Source: Scylla paramamosain (lineage: Eukaryota; Arthropoda; Malacostraca; Decapoda; Portunidae). Taken from it: a stretch of 64,000 nucleotides of DNA. Both the position numbers and the translations under genes were made by a program. A model generated the notes under the pieces. The model was not told where the DNA came from. It made no database searches and worked only from the letters and a program-made list of their open reading frames with translations. The stretch is taken from assembly GCF_035594125.1 (NCBI RefSeq), contig NC_087168.1, forward strand, positions 11,846,650 to 11,910,649, in the 5' to 3' direction. Position 1 is the first letter of the stretch. Each line of letters begins with the position of its first letter. Shown here piece by piece: positions 1 to 42,214 of the stretch.

Positions 1-204
1 TACAAACCAATGTGCTAATGATATCTTAATGCGTTACCAGATGTATTCCTCTGTCATTATCAAGATCTCCCTGAAAATGTTTCCTTCTCCATCATCACCT
101 TTCCCCCTGCCACTGAACGTGTGATCATGCCTTCTAGACCCTGAAAAATCTGCTGAAATTAAGCCCCAGAAAATGTGTCTTCTCTTAATGGTTTTCTATT
201 GTAG

Positions 205-12956
<12,752 letters not shown>

Positions 12957-13333
12957 GCCACATGAAGTATTGTGCATCACTGTTGTTCAGGCTGCCTTCC
13001 AGAATAGGTGATTCCTCTGCCTGGCAACCCATCAGCATACAAGAGAGCAGGAGTGGCCTCTCCTCCCAAACAGTGAATGGCATGATACCACACTAAGTAA
13101 AAAGCTTGACAACAATTACAGATACTTCATAATGATGTGTCAGGATTCAGCTATTTTAATAGTGTGGTGCACACAGAATGCCATATTGGGCCTGTGGCAT
13201 GCCCTTTACAACAAGAGGTGCCTATAGATGACTGTGATACCTCTCAAAGCTAATTTTCCAACAAGATTGAATCTCCGTCCACTTTCTTGGTTTTGATGGC
13301 CAACTTACATGACGGTGAGATCCGAGCAGGATA

Positions 13334-13466
<133 letters not shown>

Positions 13467-13494
13467 GTATGCTTTTTCCAAGAACATGAAAATT

Positions 13495-13660
13495 ACATTT
13501 TATTTATTTTCTTAAATTAATTATTATTTTTCTTTTATTTATTATATTTATATTTTTTATTTATTTATTTATTTTGTATTTTATTTATTTATTATTTATT
13601 TATATTTTTTTATTTATATTTTATAATTTTTTTATTTATTTTTATTTATTTATTTATTTT

Positions 13661-13699
<39 letters not shown>

Positions 13700-13752
13700 T
13701 TATTTATTTTTTTTTTTATTTTTTTTTTTTTTTATGTGTGTGTGTGTGTGTA
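13495..13752. repeat. TTTA-rich tract with short (GT)n
   Basis: Degenerate TTTA repeats grading into poly(T) and then a GT run at 13735-13752. Confidence 0.95.
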
Positions 13753-14599
13753 TACATACTTGCATGCATGTATGTGTACACATGCATGGATATGCATGTT
13801 CATGCTTTCCAACTATATGACACCAGAAATTATCTATGCTATGCCATAAGTGGTGTGGCAATATTAAAATATTGTATATTTCACCATATGTCAGTCATTT
13901 TATATATCTAGCTAGCTGTTTACCTATCTTTCTGTATGTCTGTCTATCAAGCAAAAAATATGTGAGCTTCTACACAAGCACCAAGAGACTAAAATCTCTT
14001 TTTCAGGATTGTCCATGGGCAACACCAGTCTTGATTACTGGTGTGGAGGCTTGCAAGTGGAACCTTAAGAAAGTGAATGTAAAAAGATATAACTTGTGTA
14101 CTCTAGCAGATATATTTATTGATTTTTAATCTTTTGTATTAAGTTTCTGGATTGATGAATTCATATCAGAGTGAGGGCTCATACCTCATTTCCTATAACT
14201 ACATCTTTCTCTTATAAGTTATCTTCACCATCTCCACATGTTACTAGGTTGTCCATGTCAATGGAAGTATACTGTCTTGATGCTGGATGTAGACTAGGAA
14301 AGCTTTAGTGTTTACTCTAGTTTCCTTGGTGTGGATCTGGACAAGTGGAACATTATTATGGGGCCAGTAGCCACTTCCCAGGGGCTGTAGTCCAACTCGT
14401 CCCATCGTCAAGTTGGCCCATTGTGACTACCAACTAGGTCCATTGCCAACTCGGCCCACTACCAGCTCGGCCCATGCCATACCCATCACATCCAAGTTTA
14501 CTTTGTTAAAGCTATTTAGAGGTTTGTGCATTGGGCTTTTTATTGTTGAAAGTGTTACATTGGGCTTATTGTTGAAAGTTAAGGGCAAAATGCATGAAA

Positions 14600-14830
14600 C
14601 TATTAAAGCATGCCATAATTCATAAAAAAAAAAAAAAAAAAAAACTAAATTCATAAAACTATAAAAGCATATGTCAGAATTTATAAAACTATAAAGTCAT
14701 ATCGTAAAATTCGTAAAACAAAAAAAAAAAGTCATAATTCATATAAATATAAAAGCATACGTTAAAATTCATAAAATCATTAAAACGTTAAAATTCCTAA
14801 AACAATAAAACAATGATAAAAAGTAAAACA
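14600..14830. repeat. AT-rich imperfect tandem repeats inside the MULE
   Basis: Repeated variants of ATTCATAAAACTATAAAAGCAT, interrupted by two poly(A) runs (14623-14643 and 14719-14730). Period is roughly 30-35 bp and irregular. Confidence 0.7.
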
Positions 14831-14866
14831 CATTGCTAAAAGCTTCTAAAAATAATAATTTACATA

Positions 14867-16089
14867 TTAAGAAACATAGATGGCAATATGATGAGAAACT
14901 GCCTTTAGTAATTGTTTGGTCGATCTTTCATCATTATTATATTCGTCCCATAGTTTTACAAGTTGGCCGTGATGTTTATTATACTTATGTTGCTGCTTTC
15001 TCAAAACCTTCCCTTCTGACAGCAGCCGCACCTGTAAATTAACTATCTTTGCCTCATCATGTAGGAGCTTTAAAAGTAAATAAAAATTTAAGTTTCCTTT
15101 CCCTGCCATCCCTCAACATCATTATTTGTTCTTATGCTCCGACCGAAGACGCACCACGTGTGAGGAGGCCATATTGCAGATTTGATCCACGTGTCTTTCA
15201 CATAATTTAAAATGCATATGAGTTGTTTCACCCCTGCAGTTTTCCTATAAAACCTGATAAAAACCTCTTCTGTATGTTCCTGTGGCATGTATGGGAGCGA
15301 CAACAACTGCATTAAAAACTTGTGAGTGCCGATATCGTTTGTGTAAGAACTTTGAAGGCCTAATTCTTGCACTTTCCTCCACACAGCCTGGCCCCAGTGG
15401 AAAGCACAACCACGGATCATAACATTTGGTAAAATGTCGGGAATAGCAGGCACTGCCTTCAAAGTCAATCAAAACTTCAACTTTAAGGACATGCTCACCT
15501 ATCAGCTCTCTTATTTCACAAAGAACTTTTTTGTAGTCTTTGCACCTTTTTCCTGACATAAGCGCAAACAAAAGGGGAACTTGCTTCAATTCCCCATCAT
15601 ATTTTACAAATGCATGGATGCTGAACAATTGTGTAAATGGTTTGCGTGCTATTTTGAAAGTAGCATCGGCATAACACTGCTTCGCTTTAGATAGTAACTC
15701 AAGTTGATCATCTGTGGCAAATATCAAATGCCGTCTATCTCTGACAGTAATGTCCCGTTGCAAAAAGTGTTCAAGAATGTGGGCATCGCTAATTTCGAAA
15801 TCGAGGTCTTGCGGTTCTCCTGGTCGATTTGCCTTCCGTTTACGATTTTCCTGCCTTGCAAGATTTAATGGAGCCGATAGACATGAAACAGGAATGGTAG
15901 GATTTACTTGCTGCCTAAGTACCTCGTCAACAATATCAGAAGCAAAGCGAAAGACATCTTCCATTGCCTTTTCCTTTACGAGTGTACACACCTTACTTTT
16001 TACAGCACAGCTGGTCTCGGGTGGATGGCAGTGTTCAGCATGCCCTCTGATAAAAGTGTTACACACTTCTTTTACTGTCGCCAGGCATG

Positions 16090-16124
<35 letters not shown>

Positions 16125-16282
16125 CTTACCACACACCGCCAATGAATACTCACGTTAGTTTTTCTTTTTAGTGTGTAAGAGTAGCCAGTGATGTTAATAA
16201 GTTTCGGATTTCCTCTTTGCGAAGATGATTCAATCTTTTCATATGTTACTGTCTCCCATGAGGGAGACATTTCCATTGGCAT
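14867..16282 (-). pseudogene. FLYWCH-MULE transposase, frameshifted
   Basis: Reading on the minus strand from about 16282: a FLYWCH zinc finger (GYSY, WRC, then C and HxEHCH ligands), a linker, then the MULE DDE domain. The first Asp is in CYADATFK, the second in VEVLIDFE. The frame then shifts near 15450 into CAFHWGQAVWRKVQELGL and NNDVEGW, where the Glu is the third catalytic residue. A second shift near 15110 leads to the usual C-terminal helical part (GNLNFYLLLKLLHDEA). A poly(A) run (plus-strand poly(T) 16090-16124) inserts ten lysines between the two cysteines of the finger. Two or more frameshifts make it a pseudogene; it would act in the nucleus to cut and paste the element. Confidence 0.85.
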
Positions 16283-16775
16283 AGGATCCTCAGTTGAAGA
16301 ACCACCACTGACATTTATTTAACACTCCATCTTCAAAAAAAATTCAAATTCTCGCTATGCACATCACTCTCTACCACTGCATCCACAAAATATTCCGTGT
16401 TTGCACTCGAAACTACACAAGTTTTCCCCGGACTTTGAATACACATGTGACACATCCAGTCAATATAACCTTCTTTAACAGCAGTCCTGTATTGCTCCCG
16501 GGTGATCCCACTTCCGCAGGTCCGATGCTGCCAGTAGCTACATCCACTACATTGCAGTGCTTCCTGTCATATGTAAAGAACAAGTCACAGTTTGAAACAT
16601 ACAAGATTATTATTACACATGACATGTGTGACATGTCATTGGAGTACTATTTACTTTAAAGGTAAATCTTTCCTGGCGGGGACAGACAGTTTCACAGCAT
16701 ATCAAGCACTGGTCAGCCATGTTGTCCTAGCTGCTTGAAGTCTAGCAGTAGGTTCGTACCCATATCAATTATATA

Positions 16776-17084
16776 AGCTATGGTTCAGTCTAGAAAATTA
16801 TTCAAAGCCTTGAACTCCATATACGAAACAGCTATTACAATGAGACACTTAAGTGCTTGTATAAAGAAAGTTCCTAACCAGATTAAGTAAGCTATGGTTC
16901 AGTCTGGAAAATTATTCAAAGCTTTGAACTCCATATACTAAATAACTTTTACAATTAGACACTTAAGGGCTTGTATACAGAAGGTTCCTAACCAGATTAA
17001 GCAAGCTATGGTTCAGGCTTAATGAGGATTCATTCAATGCATTGAACTCCATATACGAAACACCTATTACAGTGAGACACTTGT
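16776..17084. repeat. 114-bp tandem repeat, about 2.7 copies, inside the MULE
   Basis: Copies start at 16776, 16890 and 17004, each with AGCTATGGTTCAG at the head and GAACTCCATATAC in the middle. The third copy is truncated at about 17084. Confidence 0.93.
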
Positions 17085-17950
17085 GTGGTAGTGTCAAGAT
17101 TATTCCGCCAGAATAATATAAATCCCATACCACTTTTCATCACGATGCTGCATCACCACCGTGCAACAGTGCAAAGCATTTATTTATCTCTCCTCGCGTT
17201 TATCTCACCTCCATCCGGTCCCCTCTCTCTCAGCATTTCTTTCTCTTCAAACAATTATAACAACCAAATAATTTATAATGTTTAGGGAAACGATTTGCCC
17301 TATAATTGTTTCTAAATGCAGTTGTTATTATAGTCATTAAATAATGTATGGAAAGTAAATAATAAAACCTTTACACCTACCATTGCGTAATATTGCTGTG
17401 CATGTGTTCTGCACCATTTCAAATATATATTTGAAGAAAGTAAAGATACAGAAAAGTACTAAGAACTTATTCAGTGTATGTGGAAGAAAAGGAAGCAAGA
17501 TTGACGAACAAATTCGGTACTGTTGCAAAAGCTATACTGGACGACTTCATCTGATCTGATCTGACCTGAGGAAAAGAATAACGAAAACATTATAATATTT
17601 GAGTAAATCCCCTTATTCTGCTCAAGGTGGGCCGAGTTGGCTGTCAAAAATGGGCCGGATTGGCACAGGCAATGGCCGACTTGGCACAGGCGATGGGCCG
17701 AGTTGGTTACATTGAATGAGCCGAGATGGTTATGGGCCGAGTTGGGCCTATACCTTCCCAGGTCTTACACACTACCATTTCCGCTAAGGGCACCATCATC
17801 CACATGGAGGCTCATTGCTTCCTTGAACTGACCATTGGCCACTTTCACTTACTCCATCTGTATATTGATTGTTTTGAAACAAGAGATGACATGCACATTT
17901 GATGGTATAAATGTTCTCCAAAGTTCACACTGCCTTCCCCTTCTTAAGTA

Positions 17951-18919
17951 CAGTAGTACCTTGGATTGCAAGTATATAATCCCTTCTTGGTAAGGGCTCA
18001 TAGTTCAATTTACTTGTAAATTAAAGTAATTTTTCTCGAAAGTTAATGGAAATATCTCAAATTTGTTCCATCGATCAAGAAATATATAAAACCCATCTTA
18101 AATGCTATTATGTATGTCTTAGTTTAAAAAAACAACAGTGACCTGACAGACACTTCATTAATGCTTCTCGATAATCTTTATCTTAACTGTAATCATCTCT
18201 TTCTTAGCACCTTCCTTGAAAGACTTCTTTATAATGCAGGTTATAGTTTTAGCAATATAAATATAAATACTGCAAAATCACAAAATAATGTAGGAAAGCA
18301 CATTACTAACAAAAAGATGCTGACATTTCTAGACACATGACAAGCAACAGAGCTGCAGGTTCTGTAAGGAAGTGAAGAACATTGAATACTTGATAGTGAT
18401 GTGTGACAGGTACAATGATCAGAGAAATCAGCTTGTGATATAAGTAATAGCCATCACTGGGGAGGAGAAATGGCATAGGAGGTTAGAAGACAAGAAAATA
18501 AAGGAAGCTGCAAGAAGCCATCAGACCTATATGTGGCAGTCCCTGTGTGATACATACCTATCTATTTCCTCCCATAAAGATAAAGCTGAGCCAATAAGAT
18601 TTATAAAAAGTATTAAAAATTTTTTATACAGATTTTGGAAAAAAAAAAAAAAAAAAAAATTAGGAAGCATTGTAATAGTGAAAAAGTTGTGCAAGAAACA
18701 ACAGAAACAAGGAATGGACAACCTAAGAAGTGTTACAAATTGAAATGAGTTGCAAGAAGAATAAGGGTTGTGATAGAGGACAACACATACTGTGCATGGG
18801 AGAGAACAACAACTGGCTGTTTCTTGCTCACTTTCTAAGTTATGCTCATATGCTAAATCAAACCTTGCTTATCTTACAAATTGCTTTTACAAAGTTAGTC
18901 ATAAACCAAGATACTACTG
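17951..18919. mobile_element. Mariner/pogo-like TIR element (969 bp)
   Basis: Ends are inverted (CAGTAGTACCTTGGATTG and the complement of CAGTAGTATCTTGGTTTA) with TA on both sides (17949-17950 and 18920-18921). No transposase frame is seen. A fragment of the CR1 LINE family lies inside at about 18495-18570. Confidence 0.75.
18495..18570 (-). mobile_element. CR1-type LINE 3'-end fragment
   Basis: The stretch AAGGAAGCTGCAAGAAGCC and the following GTGGCAGTCCCTG-type sequence match the 3' end of the CR1 copy at 40235-40310. Confidence 0.7.
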
Positions 18920-19230
18920 TATATTCTATTGAATATTTTTGAATTAACAAAGCCATAAGCTATGCATTAATTTCACTATAATTTAGTCATAATATTTTTA
19001 GTTTTGACAGGATGAATAGAAATGCAATCCACTGCAGCAACCCACAGCAGTGAATAGACCTACAGTGTTATCACATACTGTATGCTCTGTGTTGTTTGTC
19101 CACAAGTATGAAAGTTAAATACTTGCTCATTTACCTAATCATGTACATAACTCATTTATATACATATATGTAATACTTGTACATAATATTTACCATTTTA
19201 TGAGGCCTCTTTTATGTTAGCATAACTTTG

Positions 19231-19231
<1 letters not shown>

Positions 19232-19324
<93 letters not shown>
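19232..19324. repeat. (AT)n microsatellite
   Basis: About 93 bp of AT dinucleotides, 200 bp upstream of the palindromic element. Confidence 0.99.
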
Positions 19325-19326
<2 letters not shown>

Positions 19327-19527
19327 AAGTGTGTAAGGTTGTGATTAACTATATGTATACTCGTATATTTAAGTATGCAAGGTTGTATAAATGGTGTCAA
19401 AATTATAGACTTTTTAATAATGTATATAACAAAATATGAATGATCACACTCAGAATCATTGAAACCTTCCTTCTCAATAAATATGTTTTAACAAATCAAG
19501 GGATGCCCATAAAAGAAATTATATATA

Positions 19528-20332
19528 CAGGGTGTAATGCAAGTTTCTCCAAATACTGAATGAGGTGAAAGAACATGTAATTCTAAGTAGAAAATGTTCT
19601 ATACACATATGCATTTTAAGGCTTTGTTTATCCATCAGAGGAGTTGAAAATGTATGGGTGTACTATGCGTGTAGCCATGAGGTGACGGATAGACGGTTGC
19701 ATTGTCACAGCCTCGTAGGTGCCACTTGCTCAGATAACAAATGGTTTTATCTTATTTTTTGCAGACTGTGGAATATTACAGTATCCTATAACAAGACAAA
19801 TGGTGTTAAAAAGCACGTAATTTACCAATAAGCATTACATGACATTATTGCGTGGCATGAACATTATTGTGGTGATTAAAAGTACTCCTGTAAAATCCTA
19901 CGTGGCTTCATCACTCAGCTGTTTTCAAGGTCGCTCGGACTTGCTCCCCCCTCCTCCCTCGCTTTGATGATGCCACATAGCATTTTACAGGAGTACTTTT
20001 AATCACCACAATAATGTTGTGTAATGCTTATCGGTAAATTACATGCTTTTTAAATACCATTTGTCTTGTTACAAGATACTGTAATATTCCACAGCCTGCA
20101 AAAAAAATAAGACAAAACCATTCATAATTTGAGCAAGTGGCACCTCCGAGGCTGCAACAATGCAACCGTCTGTCTGCCACCTCATAGCTACACACATAGT
20201 ACATCCATACATTTTCAACTCCTCTGACAGGTAAACAAAGCCTTAAAATGCATATTTGTAAAGAACATTTTCTACTCAGATTTACAGGTTCTTTCACCTT
20301 TTTCAGTATTTGCAGAAACTTGCGTTACACCC

Positions 20333-20334
<2 letters not shown>
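19528..20334. mobile_element. 807-bp palindromic (foldback-type) element, copy 1
   Basis: It starts CAGGGTGTAATGCAAG and ends CTTGCGTTACACCCTG. The right half is the reverse complement of the left half along almost its whole length (arms about 385 bp, differences scattered) around a spacer of about 50 bp near 19920-19965. No intact coding frame; the two open frames on opposite strands are the same arm read twice. A second copy is at 37291-38082. (GT)n(AT)n follows its right end directly. The family is unknown to me. Confidence 0.85.
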
Positions 20335-20369
<35 letters not shown>

Positions 20370-20370
20370 T
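20335..20370. repeat. (GT)n(AT)n microsatellite
   Basis: Short compound array abutting the right end of the palindromic element. Confidence 0.95.
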
Positions 20371-23230
20371 GAATTGCCTCAGATATTATTTTTTCTTATA
20401 GACTTCAGAGTTTACAGTAGGAAACCATGGTTGGGTCACTTGAAGCCATGCAAAATTTTGGTGGTACCAAACATCATAAGGCTACTGGAATAACCAAGTA
20501 CAAGAGCCCACAACTTCCACAAGGTTGTTGCCATGAGGCATGGTAGCTGGTAAGATCTGCAGGTTAATAATCCTACAAGAAAAATTCTAAGATTCAGAAA
20601 CTTCCAAAATCTTGAGATTTTCTAGTCCATCATAATGTGCCATGATTTGAAAATTCCAGAATTCATTAAGTTGCAGGGACTTTATTTCCTTGTGGAGAAG
20701 TAACACTGTTGAATGAATAAAAATATGTGCAATTCATGAAAAATTTACCTAAATATTCAGGATATTACAGAAATAATACAAAGAACATTTTAATAAAAAA
20801 TTCATTGCCAACATTATATAAATCCTATTTACAATACATTCCTTAACCCATAAGCTTCAGGTGACAGGAATTCCAGCTCTTGCTACAATTTCCCAAATTT
20901 TAAATCCAAAAAATCAAGGATGCACTGTTATACAAGACCTCACAGACTGGAAATGAAAATTACACTTACCATAAGGTTAAAAGTTAATCAACATTTAAAT
21001 ATTTCTAATTTATCACTAATTTTGGTTTATTTCAATTTTTCTCAGCTTTTCATTTATTCATTCATCATAGCCTATAATATTTAATTTGTAAAATTTCTAG
21101 TACAAATATCTTTAATGAAATATTACAAAAGTGTAAAAATATATTTTTTGTATTTGTATGCAATCTCTAAAATATAATACATTGAGCCTTGTGCTACATG
21201 GTCAGACATTATACCATTCACAATATTATCATCACTTGATCATACAAACTTTGGATGTCTTATTTTCTCTTCGTGTTCATTTAGCAGAGAAGTTCAAGGA
21301 GCGAACAAATGACTTATAATAATGCCACAGGACACAAGTGAAAACCTAATAGTCCTATCTTCCTATACAAGTGTGTGGTCCTGCATGAATTTTCCAGGTG
21401 TGTCACTTATTGTGTGAATGTGTGTGAAGTCCTTATTTCATACAGGATAATATAAATGGTGAATGACACATACAAAAACTTGCAAAAGTTATCTCACATA
21501 ATAGTATGTGGTACATGGTACTACATCACACAGGCAATCAAAATAATACATCATTAGAATATCTATGGAATATCCCTAAAGAGAAGAAAAAATTAATTAA
21601 ATTTTCATTATGAAATAAGAGTTTGTTAAGAAGGTTTAGGCATGTGGAAAGAATGGGAGACAAAATCAGTAAAGAAAATAGTGAGGTTAGTAGATATGCA
21701 CAGTGTAAAGTTACAAGGAAAGCCATGCCAAGAGTTGATACACTGTGTAAAGAGAGCACTGAATGAGAAGAATGACAACACCAAACAAGAATAACTGTGT
21801 GTGATAGAGGTGAATGGAAAGTGATGGTGGTGAGTGCATGAAAATGACAGTCTCGTTGACCCCTGGGAAAGGCTCTGGGCACACCTGGCTAGGCTAGTCG
21901 GCATATGAAACCAGTAAGATTGCAGGGCACTCCTTAGGAAGTACCCTACATCTGTTGTGGTTTAAGGGTTGGACTAGATACAGGATAGAGAACAGTCTCA
22001 TTATGAAGAAGTAAACCAGTGTATGCTGTCAGGCCTTGCTATGGAAGTATATGCCTAGCTGTACTATACCTAAGCTCCTTGGGTGTAACAGCGTGGTTCA
22101 CGAGACACTCCTTTTCCACAAGGGGCCAACAAGGTGAAGAATATGAATGATGTATGAGTTTGATGCTGTGCCTGGGCCACCCTGTGTGAGATTGTCAGCT
22201 ATATAGATAGATTACAGAAGTCAATGTATTAAGATTCATTTTGAAGCAGTATTTAGTTAATGTATTAGACAGAGATGAGAAACATGAAGAGTGGCAGACA
22301 GGAATTCTCAAGGCACCCATGCCTAAACACTCAATATAAAATTATTTACTATAGTGAATTGTATATTAATTTTATCTTGAAATATTAAAGCACCATGTCA
22401 ATTAAAGCATGCTGTAGAGAGCAATACAGTAACAATAATTAACAACAAATTCAAGCTAATTTTCAGAAACAAAACTGTGTAATTCAGAGCATAAAAACCT
22501 CATATTAGTGACAGGAATTCACATACAGCAATGAAAATTCTGCTTAAAGAGGAGCATATTTATGGACTATTTAGAAAATGTAACTGATATTCCTCAACTG
22601 GTTATCTAGGGAAGGATAATTCATTTCTAAATATGATTAAAAGAAAAGCAGCATCTAGAAGTTCTTATTCTGACATAGATTTTTCAATGCAAATCCTTCA
22701 ATACAAAACAACAAACAATCACTCTCAATTATAATTTGAGCACAAGTTAGTTGTCCTCTATTCAGATGTGAAATTATATGGCACTTATTATAATTTATCA
22801 ATATTGTCTCTCAAATTCTTGATTATGCCATAATTGGAAAGTTATGGCATAATTTTAGGTTGAAAGAATATTGCTGCCATATTTCCTATGCATCATAAAA
22901 GGTAACAAAAAGGGTGGACCAAGGAAAATGGACAGCTTGTGGCTAAAATAGTCAAATATATCTTACAGCTCACAAGCAACTATGTCTGAATGCCCTGGAA
23001 TTGGTACAGTTCACTGTTGTCTAGTTAACAGCTAGAGAACAAACTAATACAAAATGATTAAATAAAATATTAAAACACTAATAAAATCAAATAAACATTT
23101 CATACTTTAAAATTTTACAAAATGTCATCTGGGATCTCAAATGTCTGAAGCATGCAGGCTATAGGTATATTCCAATACTATATTGGAAATTAATGTTTAT
23201 ATTATATTTTAATGTTATATTGGTACATTT
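20371..23230. other. Region between the convergent genes; Pak3 3' flank
   Basis: AT-rich, mostly unique-looking sequence. A LINE-like fragment lies at about 21618-22180. Several TTTATT (AATAAA on the minus strand) could serve as Pak3 poly(A) signals; none can be singled out. No other gene is seen. Confidence 0.6.
21618..22180 (+). mobile_element. Decayed LINE 3' end (RTE/R2-like C-terminus)
   Basis: The plus strand reads RFRHVERMGDKISKE, resembling the WFGHVERM segment near the C-terminus of several LINE ORF2 proteins. It is followed by stops and a 3' tail that partly resembles 35110-35400. No ends were found. Confidence 0.5.
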
Positions 23231-40182
<16,952 letters not shown>

Positions 40183-40211
40183 CTGAAAATATACCATAAT
40201 GCTAATTACAA

Positions 40212-41535
40212 TAAGAACATAAGAACATAAGAAATAAGGGAAGCTGGAAGAAGCGACCAGGCTTACACGTGGCAGTCCCTGTATGAAATATACCTACCTA
40301 TTTCCATCTATTATCCCCATCCATAAACCCATCTAATCTTTTCTTAAAGCTTCCTAATGTTCTAGCACTAACAACATGATTACTGAGTCCGTTCCACTCA
40401 TCTACAACTCTATTTGAGAACCAATATCTTCCTATCTCTTTCCTAAACCTAAATTTTTCAAGCTTGAACCCATTATTTCTTGTTCTATCCTGGTTGCTGA
40501 TTCTAAGAATTTTGCTTACATCCCCTTTGTTATAACCCTTATACCACTTAAAGACTTCTATCAGGTCCCCCCTTAACCTACATCTCTCTAAAGAATGTAG
40601 ATTTAACAGCTTCAATCTCGCCTCGTAAGGAATACTCCTCATCCCCTGTATCCTTTTAATCATTCCCCTCTGTACTGATTCTAATAGGCCTATATCTTTC
40701 CTGTAATGTGGGGACCAGAACTGCACAGCATAGTCTAGATGAGGTCTGACCAACACCAAGTATAACTTTAATATTACTTGCAGCCTTCTACTTTTAACAC
40801 TCCTAAAAATTAATCCTAGTACTCCTAAAAATTAATCCTAGTACCCTATTTGCCCTGTTTCCAGCCTCTATGCTTTGTTTTCCTAGACGGAGTTCAGAGC
40901 TAACTATAACTCCTAAATCTTTCTCGTACCCTGTACTTACCAGAGTTTCGTTGTTTAGTGTGTACCTACTGTGTGGGTTTCCTCTACCTACGCTAAGTAC
41001 TTTGCATTTGTTGATATTAAATTGCATTTGCCATCTGTCCGTCAATTCATTCATCCTATCTACGAGTAAATCTGCCTGTAAGGCGATGGCATCCAATTCT
41101 GACCTAATTAATCTACCTATCTTTGTGTCATCTGCAAATTTACTAACATCACTACTAATTCCACTATCCAAGTCATTGATATATATTAGAAATAATAATG
41201 GCCCTAATACTGATCATTGCAGCACCCCACTGTTTACATGACCCCACTCGGATTTAGAGCCGTTTATTACAACTCTTTATCGCCTGTCGCTAAGCCATGC
41301 CCTTATCCAGCCTAACACCTTCCCATCTAACCCGTGTGCCCTAACCTTTCTCAGGAACCTTCGATGGGGTACCTTGTCAAATGCTTTACTAAAGTCCAGA
41401 TATAAGATATCATAACTATTACCATTATCTACTGCTTCGTACACTTTATTGTAAAAACTTAATAAGTTTGTCAGGCAAGACTTCCCCTTCGTACTTGTTA
41501 TGTTTGTCTAAATGTTCCTGTTTGTCTAAATGTTT
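40212..41535 (-). mobile_element. CR1-type LINE (LINE C), copy 1, 5'-truncated
   Basis: Minus-strand pieces of ORF2: KFADDTKIGRLI (RT box, about 41125-41140), KCKVLSVGRGN, YEKDLGVIVS, then RPHLDYAVQFWSPHYRKDI, LNLHSLERCRLRGDLIEVFK and the C-terminus. The 3' end finishes in repeats of an 8-bp unit (plus strand TAAGAACA), as CR1 elements do. It lies immediately upstream of the Pak3 CRIB exon. Confidence 0.87.
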
Positions 41536-41539
41536 GAAA

Positions 41540-42210
41540 AAGATTTGTGGTACTGTTCACTCTTCCTACAGGTTGGTCAATAAATGGGTATCCAGACTCA
41601 AAGGCCAGTAAGACAAGAAATGAGCACTGAGGCTATGCACTCTGAAACTCCCTGCCTGCTTCTGTATTTCTGTATGACTTGAGCTCCTTCAATTTTTGAC
41701 TACTGCTTTGGACTCTCTTCAGGGACTGGCATCTCAGTTTTTTTTTTTTTTTTTGCCAGTGTCCCTCTGCCAGTGTCCCTCCTACATACAAATAAAAAAA
41801 ATATACATATATATATATATATAAAAAAAAAAACTGATAGGATATACCATCACTTTTACCTTACCTTGATAACATGCAGTTTCAGTTTAAATCAAACATA
41901 AATAAGTAAAGCACAAAAAAAAAAGCTTCTAGTAATGAAGAATTAATTATGGTACTTAGATGATTTATAGAAAGCCTTTGAGTAGTGGTGGCAATGTATG
42001 CAAATGGTACCACACAACACTGCCATGGGTTGAAGTACAAATTTTGTTAGTGGCCAATAGGGATTTGATTTGTTCAGAATTTAGCCTAGTAGGTTTTGGT
42101 GTATATAAGGTATTTTCTTTACAATCACATCAAAATACTGGAATGTTTAGTGTGCCAGGAAAAGTTTATGGGGGAGTTGTGACTGAAAGACTGATGGTAA
42201 GAACATCATG
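41540..42210. other. Mixed sequence with a jockey-like LINE 3' fragment
   Basis: About 41630-41790 reads on the plus strand like the 3' end of LINE B (NSLPASVF-type stretch, GGACTGGCATCTCAG, poly(T), then GCCAGTGTCCCTC), so it is a fragment in plus orientation. The rest shows nothing. Confidence 0.6.
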
Positions 42211-42214
42211 AACA

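Larger units (their letters stand above)
14383..17753 (-). mobile_element. MULE (Mutator-like) DNA transposon, 3.37 kb, with 9-bp TSD
   Basis: The element is bounded by the 9-bp direct repeat CTTCCCAGG at 14374-14382 and 17754-17762, the duplication length of Mutator-like elements. Ends are inverted and subterminally repetitive: variants of CCAACTCGGCCCA occur several times at the left (14391-14480), and the reverse complement TGGGCCGAGTTGG several times at the right (17626-17745). The inside carries a broken FLYWCH-MULE transposase on the minus strand and a 114-bp triple repeat near the right end. Boundaries come from the direct repeat plus end similarity, so I am fairly sure of them. Confidence 0.88.

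Noticed and set aside
45..204. Possible additional cadherin exon at the left edge
   Set aside because: No cadherin-like frame with acceptable splice sites was seen; it reads as intron ending at the acceptor 203-204.
19565..20297. Two related proteins on opposite strands
   Set aside because: They are the two arms of the palindromic element read in opposite directions, without domain support.
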